Below, piece after piece: positions 46,715 to 55,647 of a stretch of DNA of 64,000 nucleotides. Under the pieces are notes generated by a model. It was not told the origin of the DNA. It made no database searches and saw nothing but the letters and a program-made list of their open reading frames with translations. The stretch is from Cellulomonas fimi (GTDB lineage Bacteria; Actinomycetota; Actinomycetes; Actinomycetales; Cellulomonadaceae). The DNA lies in contig NZ_CP110680.1 of assembly GCF_028583725.1 (NCBI RefSeq), positions 4,278,001-4,342,000 on the forward strand, read 5' to 3'. The translations under genes and the position numbers were made by a program. Numbering within the stretch: position 1 is the stretch's first letter; every line of letters begins with the position of its first letter.

Positions 46715-46830
46715 GACGCCCCCGTGTGTCGTCGCAGTCGTTGCCGGCGACGCTACCGACGACCTCCGACACCCCCGTCTCCGGCGCGAAAGGCGTTGGT
46801 CCTGTCGGTGGTCCGTCGGAGGATGGGTGC

Positions 46831-48189
46831 GTGACCGACGACGCCCACGCACCGGCGACCCCGGCCCAACCCGACCCGCACGTCCCGACGGCCGTCCCCG
46901 ACGCGGGCGCGCCCGACGACGCCACGCCCCCCGACCGCCCCGGCTGGGTGCGCGACACCGTCGTCTTCCTGTCGGGGCAGACGGTCTCGCTGTTCGGCTC
47001 GATGCTCGTGCAGTACGCGGTGCTGTGGCACCTGACGCTCGAGACCCGCTCGGGTGCGGTGCTCGCGCTGTCGTCGGTGTTCGGCTTCCTACCGCAGGCG
47101 GTCGTGTCGATCTTCGGCGGCGTCTGGGCGGACCGGCACAACCGCAAGCTGCTCGTCATCGGCGCGGACGCGACGATCGCGGTCACGACGCTCGCTCTCG
47201 CGCTCCTCATGCTGTCCGGCCACGACGACCTGTGGCTCATCTACGCGGCGCTCGCGATCCGCTCGGCGGGTGCGGGCGTGCAGACCCCGGCGGTCGCGGC
47301 GATGGTCCCGCAGATCGTCCCGATGCGTCACCTGATGCGCGTGAACGGCATCAACGCGACGATCCAGTCCGCGATGATGCTCGTCGCCCCGGCCGTCGCG
47401 GCCGCCGTGTACGCGAGCGCGGACATCGTGGCGGTCTTCTTCGTCGACGTCGTGACGGCGGTGATCGGCATCGGGATGCTCCTGCTGGTCCCGGTCGCGA
47501 CGATCGTGCGGACCCAGGGCGACGGCCCGACGAGCTACTTCGGCGACCTCGTCGGCGGGCTGCGGTACATCGCCGGGCACGCGTTCGTCCGGTGGGTGCT
47601 CGTGCTGTTCGCGGTCGTGTTCGTGCTGATCGTCGCGCCGTCGTACCTGACGCCGCTCATGGTGGCGCGCACCTTCGGGCCCGAAGTCTGGAAGCTCACC
47701 GCGAACGAGCTCGCGTTCAGCATCGGGATGCTGCTCGGCGGCGCGGCGGTCGCGATCTGGGCGGCGAAGCGCAGCCGCATCGGGCTCATCATCGGCTCGA
47801 CGCTCGCCTTCGGGGGCATCTCGATCGGGCTCGGCGTCTCGACGAACCTGTGGGTGTTCCTCGGGTTCATGTTCCTGCTCGGCCTGGCGGTGCCGTTCTT
47901 CTCGACGCCGTCGACGACCGTCCTGCAGGAGACGGTCGAGCCGGAGATGCAGGGGCGCGTGTTCGGGTTCGTCGGCATCGTCATGGCGGTCGCGATGCCG
48001 CTCGGCATGGCGGTGTTCGGGCCGCTCGCGGACCTGGTCAGCGTCGAGCTGCTGCTGGTCCTCGCGGGCGTCGCGCTGTTCGTGGTGGTCGGCGTGGCGC
48101 TCGCGATGCCGTCGGGCCGCCGCGCGCTCGACGACGCCCGGCGCCAGTCGGCTGCCACCGAGAAGGACGCTGTGACCACGGACGCCTGA
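46831..48189 (+). CDS. MFS exporter, macrolide-efflux (MefA-like) type
   Basis: This 452-residue transporter has a 45-residue acidic, Pro-rich N-terminus followed by about 12 TM helices. The opening VVFLSGQTVSLFGSMLVQYAVLWHL and the loop GGVWADRHNRKLLVIGAD are typical of the MFS_3 (Mef-like) group, and MQGRVFGFVGIVMAVAMPLG lies near the end. GTG follows GGAGG at 8 nt. The drug or metabolite exported is unknown. It converges on the GyrI-like gene with only 15 bp between. Confidence 0.88.
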   Translation: MTDDAHAPATPAQPDPHVPTAVPDAGAPDDATPPDRPGWVRDTVVFLSGQTVSLFGSMLVQYAVLWHLTLETRSGAVLALSSVFGFLPQAVVSIFGGVWADRHNRKLLVIGADATIAVTTLALALLMLSGHDDLWLIYAALAIRSAGAGVQTPAVAAMVPQIVPMRHLMRVNGINATIQSAMMLVAPAVAAAVYASADIVAVFFVDVVTAVIGIGMLLLVPVATIVRTQGDGPTSYFGDLVGGLRYIAGHAFVRWVLVLFAVVFVLIVAPSYLTPLMVARTFGPEVWKLTANELAFSIGMLLGGAAVAIWAAKRSRIGLIIGSTLAFGGISIGLGVSTNLWVFLGFMFLLGLAVPFFSTPSTTVLQETVEPEMQGRVFGFVGIVMAVAMPLGMAVFGPLADLVSVELLLVLAGVALFVVVGVALAMPSGRRALDDARRQSAATEKDAVTTDA

Positions 48190-48204
48190 CGGCAGCGCGT
48201 CCCG

Positions 48205-48843
48205 TCAGGACGCCCGCGTGACCGGCTGGCGCAGGATCGTCCGGAGCTTCTCGGGCGCGGTCCGGCGGGCGTCGCCGAGGTAGATCTCGTGGTGCTTGCC
48301 GGTCCGGTGCAGACCGTGGCCGGGGATGACCTCGTCGTGCATCTCCGCGAGGACGGGACCCTCGGCGTCGTACGGGCCGACGTGCAGCGTCTGGACGCAC
48401 AGCCCCTCGTCGAGGCGTGCGAGCCGGATGTCGTCGAGCCGGGGTGCGCCGCCCTTGCGGGCGACGGTCGCGCGCGCGGTCTCGACGTGCTCGGCGTCGA
48501 GCCAGTCGGGCACGAGGACCAGCAGCGTCCAGTCCCACCGGGACTTGTCGCGCGCGCTCGTGAACGACTCCATGTCGGACGACCACCACAGCCCTTCGAG
48601 CGGCATGACGGTGTAGTCGCGACCGAGCTCGGTCTTGCTGAGGAACTTCAGCGCGTACGCGAGCGGGTAGAGCGACGACACGGACGCCGTGTACTCGGGG
48701 GCGGTGTTCGGGTCGCCGTGCCCGTCGACGGCGAGGTAGGTCAGCGGCGGGACCTCGACGACGTCGAACCGGCCCCGCCGGGCCGTGTACGCCGCGATCT
48801 GCTTCTTGAGGTCGGTCTTCGCGGTGGCTCCGGCGCTGGTCAT
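48205..48843 (-). CDS. GyrI-like domain protein
   Basis: This 212-residue protein matches the GyrI-like small-molecule-binding group: DLKKQIAAYTARRGRFDVVEVPPLTYLAVDGHGDPN, SLYPLAYALKFLSKTELGRDYTVMPLEGLWW and QTLHVGPYDAEGPVLAEMHDEVIPGHGL. No DNA-binding domain is attached. Such proteins bind or hydrolyse small compounds, and the proximity of an exporter gene is suggestive only. The start ATG lies 91 bp from the divergent ArsR gene, so they share an intergenic promoter region. Confidence 0.82.
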   Translation of the reverse strand: MTSAGATAKTDLKKQIAAYTARRGRFDVVEVPPLTYLAVDGHGDPNTAPEYTASVSSLYPLAYALKFLSKTELGRDYTVMPLEGLWWSSDMESFTSARDKSRWDWTLLVLVPDWLDAEHVETARATVARKGGAPRLDDIRLARLDEGLCVQTLHVGPYDAEGPVLAEMHDEVIPGHGLHRTGKHHEIYLGDARRTAPEKLRTILRQPVTRAS

Positions 48844-48907
48844 CCGCCCTCCTCATCTTGACGCGGGTGCGCGGCTCATTCTGCTCGGTGATCGATATTG
48901 CACCAAC

Positions 48908-48932
48908 TGGTTCACTGTCGTAAGGTGAACCA
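48908..48932. promoter_or_regulatory. Candidate operator of the ArsR/SRPBCC unit
   Basis: TGGTTCAC (48908-48915) and GTGAACCA (48925-48932) form a perfect dyad, and a third half-site TGGTTCA follows at 48935-48941, overlapping the ATG. The ribosome site AAGGTGA is inside the dyad, so a bound repressor would block both transcription and translation. Confidence 0.65.
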
Positions 48933-48933
48933 C

Positions 48934-49290
48934 ATGGTTCAGCAAGTAGTGCTCGACCGGATGTTCTCCGCCCTCGCGGACGGCACCCGACGCGCGGTGC
49001 TCGAACGGCTCGGCCAGGGGCCGGCGACGATCGGGGAGCTCGCCGCGCCGCACGACATGACCCTCACGGGCATGAAGAAGCACGTGCAGGTGCTCGAGGA
49101 CGCCGGGCTCGTCGTCACGGAGAAGGTCGGCCGGACCCGGCAGTGCCGGCTCGGCAACGAGCGCCTGGACGACGCGATGGCATGGATCTCCTTCTACCAG
49201 CGGCTCTGGGAGCGTCGGCTCGACGGTCTCGAGGCCTACTTCCTGCTGCGTCCGCCGGCGGACGCCCCACCGAGAGGAACGGACGCATGA
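48934..49290 (+). CDS. ArsR-family regulator paired with SRPBCC protein
   Basis: This 118-residue winged-helix protein reads VQQVVLDRMFSALADGTRRAVLERLGQGPATIGELAAP, then TLTGMKKHVQVLEDAGLV and a wing KVGRTRQCRLGNE, ending with a helical YQRLWERRLDGLEAYF. This is the non-metal ArsR subgroup that travels with AHSA1/SRPBCC genes. The ATG at 48934 has AAGGTGA at 5 nt; a TTG at 48898 would place the operator inside the gene and is rejected. Stop and next start overlap (ATGA). Confidence 0.9.
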   Translation: MVQQVVLDRMFSALADGTRRAVLERLGQGPATIGELAAPHDMTLTGMKKHVQVLEDAGLVVTEKVGRTRQCRLGNERLDDAMAWISFYQRLWERRLDGLEAYFLLRPPADAPPRGTDA

Positions 49291-49742
49291 CCACCGACAC
49301 CACCGACCTCGAGCTGCGCACGTCGCGGCTCCTGCCCGCCCCGCCCGCCGAGGTCTGGGACGTCTACACCGACGCCGAGAAGCAGAAGGTGTGGTTCTCG
49401 ATCCTCGACGAGGAGCCGGGCATCGTGCGCATCGAGACGGACCTGCGCGTCGGCGGGCAGCAGACCGCCGTCTGGGGGCCGAGCGAGGACCAGCTCTTCA
49501 CCGAGGTGCAGACGTTCCTGGAGATCGACGCACCGCACCGGCTCGTCACCGAGTCGACGGGCAGCACGCCCGACGGCCAGACGATGACCACGCGCATCGA
49601 GGTCACGTTCACCGCGCAGGACTGCGGCACGCTCATGGAGGTCGTGCAGAGCGGCTTCCCGACCGTCGAGATCCGCGACTTCTTCGTCGAGCACGCCTGG
49701 TCGGGCGCGTTCGACCGGCTCGCGGCGTACCTCACGCGCTGA
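49287..49742 (+). CDS. SRPBCC (AHSA1-like) domain protein
   Basis: This 151-residue START/AHSA1-fold protein has RLLPAPPAEVWDVYTDAEKQKVWF at the start, DLRVGGQQTAVWGP in the middle and the C-terminal helix FFVEHAWSGAFDRLAAYLTR. These proteins bind hydrophobic ligands in a helix-grip cavity. Co-translation with the ArsR-like gene suggests the regulator senses the same compound. Confidence 0.9.
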   Translation: MTTDTTDLELRTSRLLPAPPAEVWDVYTDAEKQKVWFSILDEEPGIVRIETDLRVGGQQTAVWGPSEDQLFTEVQTFLEIDAPHRLVTESTGSTPDGQTMTTRIEVTFTAQDCGTLMEVVQSGFPTVEIRDFFVEHAWSGAFDRLAAYLTR

Positions 49743-49874
49743 ACGGCGGACGACGGGAGGCGACCCGCTGAGGGCGCCTCCCGTCGTCGCACCCCCACCC
49801 GGGCGACCGGATGCGGGACCGGGCGGGCTGCCGCAGGCTGGGTCCCCGCCCTGCTGCTCCCCCTCGGAGGTCCC

Positions 49875-51494
49875 GTGCCGACTGCCCTGCCGCCCGTCCG
49901 CGGCGTCGCCCTCGACGACGCCGTCACGCAGGTGCTCGGCCCGGACGCCCGGCTGCGGGACGCGCAGGCCGACGCGCTGCGCGGGCTCGCCGACCGCGAC
50001 ACGCTGCTCGTCGCCCGCACCGGCGCGGGCAAGTCCGCGGTGTACGCGATCGCGACGCTCGTCGCGGCCCGGCTGACGCTCGTCGTCTCGCCGCTCGTGG
50101 CACTCCAGCGCGACCAGGCGCAGTCGCTGCGCGAGGTCGGCCTGCGGGCAGCCACGGTCAGCTCCGCCGTGTCGCGCGGGCGGCAGGCGCAGGCGCTCGA
50201 CGACGCGGCGCACGGGCGGCTCGACGTGCTGCTGCTGGCCCCCGAGCAGCTGCACCGTGGGCCGGTGGTCGAGGCGCTGCGCACCGCCGACGTCGGGCTG
50301 GTCGTCGTCGACGAGGCGCACTGCGTGAGCGAGTGGGGCCACGACTTCCGGCCCGACTACCTGCACGTCGCGTCGGCCGTGCGCGCGCTGGGTGGTCCCC
50401 GGGTGCTCGCGATGACCGCGACGGCGTCCGCGCACGCGCGCGACGAGATCGTCGAGCGCCTCGGCCTGACCGACCCGCGCGTGCTCGTCCACGACGCCGA
50501 CCGCCCGAACATCTGGCTGGGCGCGACCCCGGCGTCGACCGCGGCGGACCGCGACGCACGCGTCGTCGAGGAGGTCCTGCGCACCGAGGGGGCCGTGATC
50601 GTCTACGCCCGCACCCGGGCGCACACCACCGAGCTCGCGGACCTGCTCGACCGCGCCGGGCGGCCCGCGCTCGTCTACCACGCAGGGCTCGCGGCGAAGG
50701 AGCGGGCCCGTGTCCAGGACACGTTCCTGCACGGCCGGCACGACACGGTCGTCGCGACCAGCGCGTTCGGCATGGGCGTCGACCGCGCCGACGTGCGCGC
50801 CGTCGTGCACGCCGGTCCCCCGCCCTCGCTCGACGCCTACTACCAGGAGGTCGGCCGCGCCGGACGCGACGAGCAGCCCGCGCGGGCGGTCGTCGTGCAC
50901 CGCCCGGACGACACCGCGCTCAACCGCTTCCTGCGCAGCGGCGGCGGCGCGAAGCCGGGGACGTTGCGCGCCGTGCTCGCGGCCACGTCGCACGGCCCGG
51001 CGGACCGGGCCACCGTCGCCGAGCGCGCGGGCCTGGGCGCCCGCACCGTGTCGCGCGCGCTCGCCGAGCTCGCCGCGGCGGGCGCCGTCCACGACGACGA
51101 CGGCCGTTGGGTGGCGACCGGGACGTCCGTCGCCGACGCCGTCGCGGCCGTCACCGAGGCCCGCGAGCGCCGCGCGACCCTCGACGCGTCGCGCGTCGAG
51201 CTCGTCCGGACGTACACCGACACGACCGACTGCCGGCGCCGGCTGCTGCTCGAGCTGCTCGGCGAGGTGCGCCCCGACCCGTGCGGCGCGTGCGACTCGT
51301 GCGACCGCGGCACGAGCGCACCGGCACGGTCGACGGGCGTCCACCCCGGGCAGGCGGTGCGGCACGAGCAGTTCGGCGACGGGACGGTGTCGGTCGTCGA
51401 GGCGGACCGGCTCACCGTGCTGTTCGAGGAGCACGGGTACGTGACGCTCGACGCCGCGGTCGCGCTCGACTCGGAGCTGCTCACGGTCCGCTGA
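49875..51494 (+). CDS. recQ: RecQ-family ATP-dependent DNA helicase
   Basis: This 539-residue helicase has motif 0/I LRDAQADALRGLADRDTLLV with Walker A RTGAGKS (48-54), the DEAH box at 146-149 (VVVDEAHCVSEWGHDFRPDY, the RecQ aromatic-loop motif), LAMTATAS, and in the second lobe VYHAGLAAKERARVQDTF and YYQEVGRAGRDEQPARAV. A zinc cluster follows near residue 455 (CRRRLLLELLG, then CGACDSC). The C-terminus is a short KOW-like segment in place of an HRDC domain, which is typical of the shorter actinobacterial RecQ-like proteins. GTG start after CTCGGAGG. Confidence 0.9.
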   Translation: MPTALPPVRGVALDDAVTQVLGPDARLRDAQADALRGLADRDTLLVARTGAGKSAVYAIATLVAARLTLVVSPLVALQRDQAQSLREVGLRAATVSSAVSRGRQAQALDDAAHGRLDVLLLAPEQLHRGPVVEALRTADVGLVVVDEAHCVSEWGHDFRPDYLHVASAVRALGGPRVLAMTATASAHARDEIVERLGLTDPRVLVHDADRPNIWLGATPASTAADRDARVVEEVLRTEGAVIVYARTRAHTTELADLLDRAGRPALVYHAGLAAKERARVQDTFLHGRHDTVVATSAFGMGVDRADVRAVVHAGPPPSLDAYYQEVGRAGRDEQPARAVVVHRPDDTALNRFLRSGGGAKPGTLRAVLAATSHGPADRATVAERAGLGARTVSRALAELAAAGAVHDDDGRWVATGTSVADAVAAVTEARERRATLDASRVELVRTYTDTTDCRRRLLLELLGEVRPDPCGACDSCDRGTSAPARSTGVHPGQAVRHEQFGDGTVSVVEADRLTVLFEEHGYVTLDAAVALDSELLTVR

Positions 51495-51681
51495 GGGTCC
51501 GCGGCATCGACATCGGTGTCGACGTCGCTGACCTGCGTCGTCATCCCGCTTCCGCGACGCGGGCGGGTGGCGCGATGATCGGCACGGGTGCCCGGTTCGT
51601 CCGGTGCCGCCCGAGGCACGTCCCGTCACGCCGCACGTCGCTCCACGTTCCCGCACCGAACGCCCGAGAAGAGGACGGACC

Positions 51682-52497
51682 ATGACGACACCCGACACCA
51701 TCGTGCTCGTGCACGGCCTGTGGATGACCCCCCGCAGCTGGGAGCACTGGGTCCCGTACTACGAGGCGAAGGGCTACCGGGTGCTCACGCCCGGGTACCC
51801 GGGCTTCGAGATCGAGGTCGAGGGGTTGCGCGAGAACCCCGAGATCATCGCGACGCTCACCGTCCCGGAGGTCGTCGACCACCTGGCCGCCGTGATCGAG
51901 GGGCTCGACGCGCCGCCGATCATCATCGGCCACTCGTTCGGCGGGACGCTCACGCAGCTGCTGCTCGCGCGGGGGCTGGGAGCCGCGGGCGTCGTCGTCG
52001 ACTCCGCGCCGACGGAGGGCGTCCGAGTCACACCCCCGTCGCAGCTCAAGTCGCTCAGTCCCGCGTTCACGAGCCTGCACAAGCGGCACGAGGCCGTCGC
52101 GTTCAGCCCCGAGCAGTTCCACTACGCGTTCGCGAACACGCTGAGCCGCGAGGAGTCGGACGCGGTCCACGAGCGCTACGCGATCGCGGCGCCCGGCTCG
52201 TGGATCTGGGCGTACGGGCTCATCGCGAACTACAAGCCCGGCCACCAGGAGACGTGGGTCGACTACAGCAAGGACCGCGCGCCGCTGCTGTTCATCGCGG
52301 GCGGCAAGGACCACATCATGCCCGCGTCCGTGAACCGCTCGAACGCCAAGCACTACGACAAGTCCCCGGCGGTCACCGAGCTGTTCGAGTTCCCCGACCG
52401 CGACCACTGGACGTGCGCGGCGCCGGGCTGGGAGGCCGTCGCCGACAAGGCGCTCGACTGGGCGCTCGCGCACGCCCGGACGCGCACCGAGGCCTGA
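51682..52497 (+). CDS. Alpha/beta hydrolase
   Basis: This 271-residue hydrolase begins TPDTIVLVHGLWMTPRSWEHW after GAAGAGGACGG. The nucleophile elbow is GHSFGG with Ser85. A likely acid is in AGGKDHIMPA and the His in FPDRDHWTC. The HGLWMTPRSWE start and the FAxTLSREES region place it in a subgroup often annotated as lipase-like or epoxide-hydrolase-like; substrate unknown. It is a single gene. Confidence 0.88.
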   Translation: MTTPDTIVLVHGLWMTPRSWEHWVPYYEAKGYRVLTPGYPGFEIEVEGLRENPEIIATLTVPEVVDHLAAVIEGLDAPPIIIGHSFGGTLTQLLLARGLGAAGVVVDSAPTEGVRVTPPSQLKSLSPAFTSLHKRHEAVAFSPEQFHYAFANTLSREESDAVHERYAIAAPGSWIWAYGLIANYKPGHQETWVDYSKDRAPLLFIAGGKDHIMPASVNRSNAKHYDKSPAVTELFEFPDRDHWTCAAPGWEAVADKALDWALAHARTRTEA

Positions 52498-52551
52498 GCC
52501 TCACCCGGCGAACCGCTCTGCCCGGACGTCGCCCGGCGGTAGCGTCCGGGC

Positions 52552-54069
52552 ATGGCCCGCCGCGGGGAGCTCCGGCACGTCGAGCTCGACGAGCACGACG
52601 ACGGACACGGCACGCCGCCGCCACGCCGGCCCGGCGACGGTGACAGCGGCGGCGGCACCGGCGGCGACACGGCCCCGGACCACGAGGGCGACGCACCCTC
52701 GGGTCGGCGCGGCGCGCCGCGGGCCGTGCTGGTCGTCGGGGCCGCCGTCGCGGTCGTCCTGCTGGTGCTCGGCGGCGTCCAGGTGGCCCTCGACCGGCGC
52801 GAGGCCGCCGTCGACGACCGGATCGCCGCGCTGCGGGGCGCGAGCGTCGACGTCGGGACGGAGCTCACGGCCCTCTGGGAGCTCGACGCCACCCGGCCCT
52901 GGTACCCGATGCTCGTCGACGGCACGGTCGCGACGGGCCCGACGCTGATCGACGGCGCGCACGGGCTCCTCGCGCGCGACCTCCGCACGGGCGAGGAGGT
53001 CTGGTCGGTCCCGATCGGACCCCCGGTCGCGTCACCGGACGGCGGGTGGGGCGGCTCGATCACGTGCGCACCCCCGCCCGTCGGCACCTCCGACCCGAAC
53101 CACGTGCCCGAGGTCCTCGTCTGCCACACCACCGACGCGGAGGTGGGCTCCGAGGCCGCACCCACGGCCGCGTCGTGGGCGCGCGTCGTCGTGGTGGACC
53201 TGCGCACGCACACCGTCCGCTCGTCGGTCGAGGTCCCGCGCACCCCGCACGCGGCCGTGCTCGACGGCGTCGTCGCCCTCGGCCTCCTCGACGGTGAGCG
53301 GCACGTCGCGGTCGTGGGCGTCGACACCGCCACGGGCGCCGAACGCTGGCGCTACCGCGCCCCCGACGCGTTGCCCGAGTACGCCGACGACTCCGGGTGG
53401 ATCTCGTTGCACGCCGCGGGCGGCCACGTGGTCGTCTTCGACACGTCCGGCCGGGACTACGCGCTCGACTCCGACGGCGTGCGCGTCGACGGCCTCCGCA
53501 CCGACGCGACCGGGTTCGACGGTGCGTGGCTCGCCGTACCCGCCCGGGACGGTCGGTCGCGGGTCCTGCGCCCGCGCGAGCCCGACCTCGAGGTCGCCGG
53601 GACGCTGGCGCGCCGCACGCTCGACGACGGCAGCGCGCCCGGGCTCGAGGTGTCGAGCAGCGGAGCGCTCGCGTGGGGCTGGGACGCGACGACCGGCGAG
53701 CAGCGTTGGGAGACGGCCGTCGACCTGTCGTCGTCGGTGGGCGCGCAGACCGTCGTCGTCGCCGAGGGGCGCGTGCACTCGACGTCGAGCGCGGGCGTCC
53801 GCACGCTCGACGCCCGCACCGGCGCGCTGCTCTGGTCGTACGACCTGCCGTCGGGGACCGTGCGCAGCGGCGTGCTGTGCGACGGTCCGCACGTCATGGT
53901 GCTGCGCGGGTCGGAGGACGCCGCGACGGTCGACTCGCTCGTCGTGCTCGACCGGCGCACCGGCGACCTCGTCCGCGAGCTGCCCCTGCCGCCCGGCGTC
54001 GAGTGGACGTCCCAGCTCGGTCCGTACGTCCTCGCGGCGGCCGCCGGGAGCGCGACGCTCCTCGGCTGA
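52552..54069 (+). CDS. Membrane-anchored PQQ-like beta-propeller protein (first of a pair)
   Basis: This 505-residue protein has a 55-residue cytoplasmic, acidic Gly/Pro-rich N-terminus, one TM helix near 57-78 (AVLVVGAAVAVVLLVLGGVQVAL), and an extracellular eight-bladed-type propeller. Propeller repeats include LLARDLRTGEEVWSVPIG, VDTATGAERWRYRAPDA, GWDATTGEQRWETAVD and LDARTGALLWSYDLPSG. These D-x-x-T-G-x-x-x-W repeats fold like PQQ dehydrogenases but lack catalytic residues. It is a tandem paralogue of the next gene, which starts 113 bp later. A sensory or scaffolding role outside the membrane is inference. Confidence 0.8.
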   Translation: MARRGELRHVELDEHDDGHGTPPPRRPGDGDSGGGTGGDTAPDHEGDAPSGRRGAPRAVLVVGAAVAVVLLVLGGVQVALDRREAAVDDRIAALRGASVDVGTELTALWELDATRPWYPMLVDGTVATGPTLIDGAHGLLARDLRTGEEVWSVPIGPPVASPDGGWGGSITCAPPPVGTSDPNHVPEVLVCHTTDAEVGSEAAPTAASWARVVVVDLRTHTVRSSVEVPRTPHAAVLDGVVALGLLDGERHVAVVGVDTATGAERWRYRAPDALPEYADDSGWISLHAAGGHVVVFDTSGRDYALDSDGVRVDGLRTDATGFDGAWLAVPARDGRSRVLRPREPDLEVAGTLARRTLDDGSAPGLEVSSSGALAWGWDATTGEQRWETAVDLSSSVGAQTVVVAEGRVHSTSSAGVRTLDARTGALLWSYDLPSGTVRSGVLCDGPHVMVLRGSEDAATVDSLVVLDRRTGDLVRELPLPPGVEWTSQLGPYVLAAAAGSATLLG

Positions 54070-54182
54070 CCGCGAGCCGGCCCGCCGGCGGGCAGGGCTG
54101 CACGAGCAGGGTCGGCGAGCGGCGTCGCCGTGCGCCGTCGCGGGCCGGGGCCGCTCGCCGTCGGCGGAGGTACCCTCCGCGC

Positions 54183-55619
54183 ATGGCCCGCGGTGAGCGC
54201 CTCTCCTTCGTCGAGCTGGTCGAGGACGACGACCTCGACGCGGCCGCGCCCGCTCCCGCACCGGCCGAGGCGACGACGGCCGCCCGACGGTGGCGACGGC
54301 CCGCGCTGGTGGCCGGCGCCGGGGCGGCGGTCGTCGTGGTCGGGCTCGCCGTCGTGCAGGGCGTGGCCGACGCACGCGTGCGCGCCGTCGACGCCCGGAT
54401 CGCCGCGCTCCCGGGTGCGCTCGGGGAGGTCGGCGACAGCCTGGAGCCGCTGTGGACGCCGGACGAGGCGTGGTGGCCGACGACGACGTCCGGCGGCGCC
54501 GCGATCGGTACCGCCCTCCAGCCCGACGGGTCGACCGCCCTCGTCGCGCTCGACGTCGACACCGGCGAGCAGCGCTGGTCGGCGACCGTGGCACCGGCCG
54601 TCCCCGGTGCGGAGCTCAGCGAGGCGCGGTGCGTACCGCCGGAGGGCGAGGGCGTGCCCGAGCCGGCGACGATGGTGTGCTTCGCGACCGACGCGCGCCA
54701 GTCGTTCGGCTCGATCGACCCCGACGCCGCGTGGCGACCCGGCACGTGGTCGCGCCTCACGGTCGTCGACCTGCGCGACGGGACGGTGGTCGCGGCGCAC
54801 GACCTCGACGAGCCCGCGCTGCACGCCGCGGTCCTGCGGGACGTGACCGCGCTGCTGCGGCTCGACGACGGCGGGCACGTCGTCCTCACGGCGATCGACC
54901 CCGTCTCCGGTGCGGAGGCGTGGCGCTACCGGCACCCCACGGTGCTCCCCGGCGCCCGCGACGACCGCTGGTCCTGGGTCACCGAGGCGGCCGGGCACGC
55001 CGTCGTGCAGACCCCGCTGGACACGCTCGTGATCGACCCGGCGGGCCGGCCGCGCGACGACGTCCGAGGGATCGAGCTCTGGGCCGGCACGTTCCTGCAG
55101 GCGCCGCACGAGGGCCGCACGGTCGTCGTGCGGGCGGGACGGCCGGACCTCGAGGTGCTCGGCGACTTCGCCGCGCGCCAGCTCGACGACGGCAGCCTGC
55201 CCGGCCTGGAGGTGTCGTCAGGCGGCGGCTGGGTCTACGGGTGGGACGCGGACAGCGGCGAGCAGCGCTGGGAGGTCGAGCTCGACGTCGGCCAGATCTG
55301 GGCCGCGCTCGTGCTCGACGGGAGCGTGCACGTCGCCACGCGCACCGGCGTCGCCGCGCTCGACGGCGGGACCGGCGAGGTGCTGTGGTCGTACGACCTC
55401 GCGCCCGGCACGACGCCGTCGCAGGTCCTCACCGACGGTCCGCACGTGCTCGTCGAGCAGGTCGACCCGGAGGGTGTGGACCCGTCGGTCCTCGTGGTCC
55501 TGGACCGGCGGACCGGCGTGCACGTGCGCGACGTGAGCATGCCGACCGGGGTCCAGGGCGTCATCCCGTTCGGGCACCGTCTCTTCGCGTTCACGACCGA
55601 GCCCGTCGTGCTCGGCTGA
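54183..55619 (+). CDS. Membrane-anchored PQQ-like beta-propeller protein (second of a pair)
   Basis: This 478-residue paralogue opens with MARGERLSFVELVEDDD, has a TM helix near 39-60 (ALVAGAGAAVVVVGLAVVQG), and propeller repeats such as ALDVDTGEQRWSATVA, IDPVSGAEAWRYRHP, GWDADSGEQRWEVELD and LDGGTGEVLWSYDLAPG. Both copies share ARxLDDGSxPGLEVSS near the middle, so they arose by tandem duplication. It is convergent with the winged-helix gene, 28 bp away. Confidence 0.8.
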   Translation: MARGERLSFVELVEDDDLDAAAPAPAPAEATTAARRWRRPALVAGAGAAVVVVGLAVVQGVADARVRAVDARIAALPGALGEVGDSLEPLWTPDEAWWPTTTSGGAAIGTALQPDGSTALVALDVDTGEQRWSATVAPAVPGAELSEARCVPPEGEGVPEPATMVCFATDARQSFGSIDPDAAWRPGTWSRLTVVDLRDGTVVAAHDLDEPALHAAVLRDVTALLRLDDGGHVVLTAIDPVSGAEAWRYRHPTVLPGARDDRWSWVTEAAGHAVVQTPLDTLVIDPAGRPRDDVRGIELWAGTFLQAPHEGRTVVVRAGRPDLEVLGDFAARQLDDGSLPGLEVSSGGGWVYGWDADSGEQRWEVELDVGQIWAALVLDGSVHVATRTGVAALDGGTGEVLWSYDLAPGTTPSQVLTDGPHVLVEQVDPEGVDPSVLVVLDRRTGVHVRDVSMPTGVQGVIPFGHRLFAFTTEPVVLG

Positions 55620-55647
55620 GCGCGGGGCGTCCCCGTCCGCGCCGACG

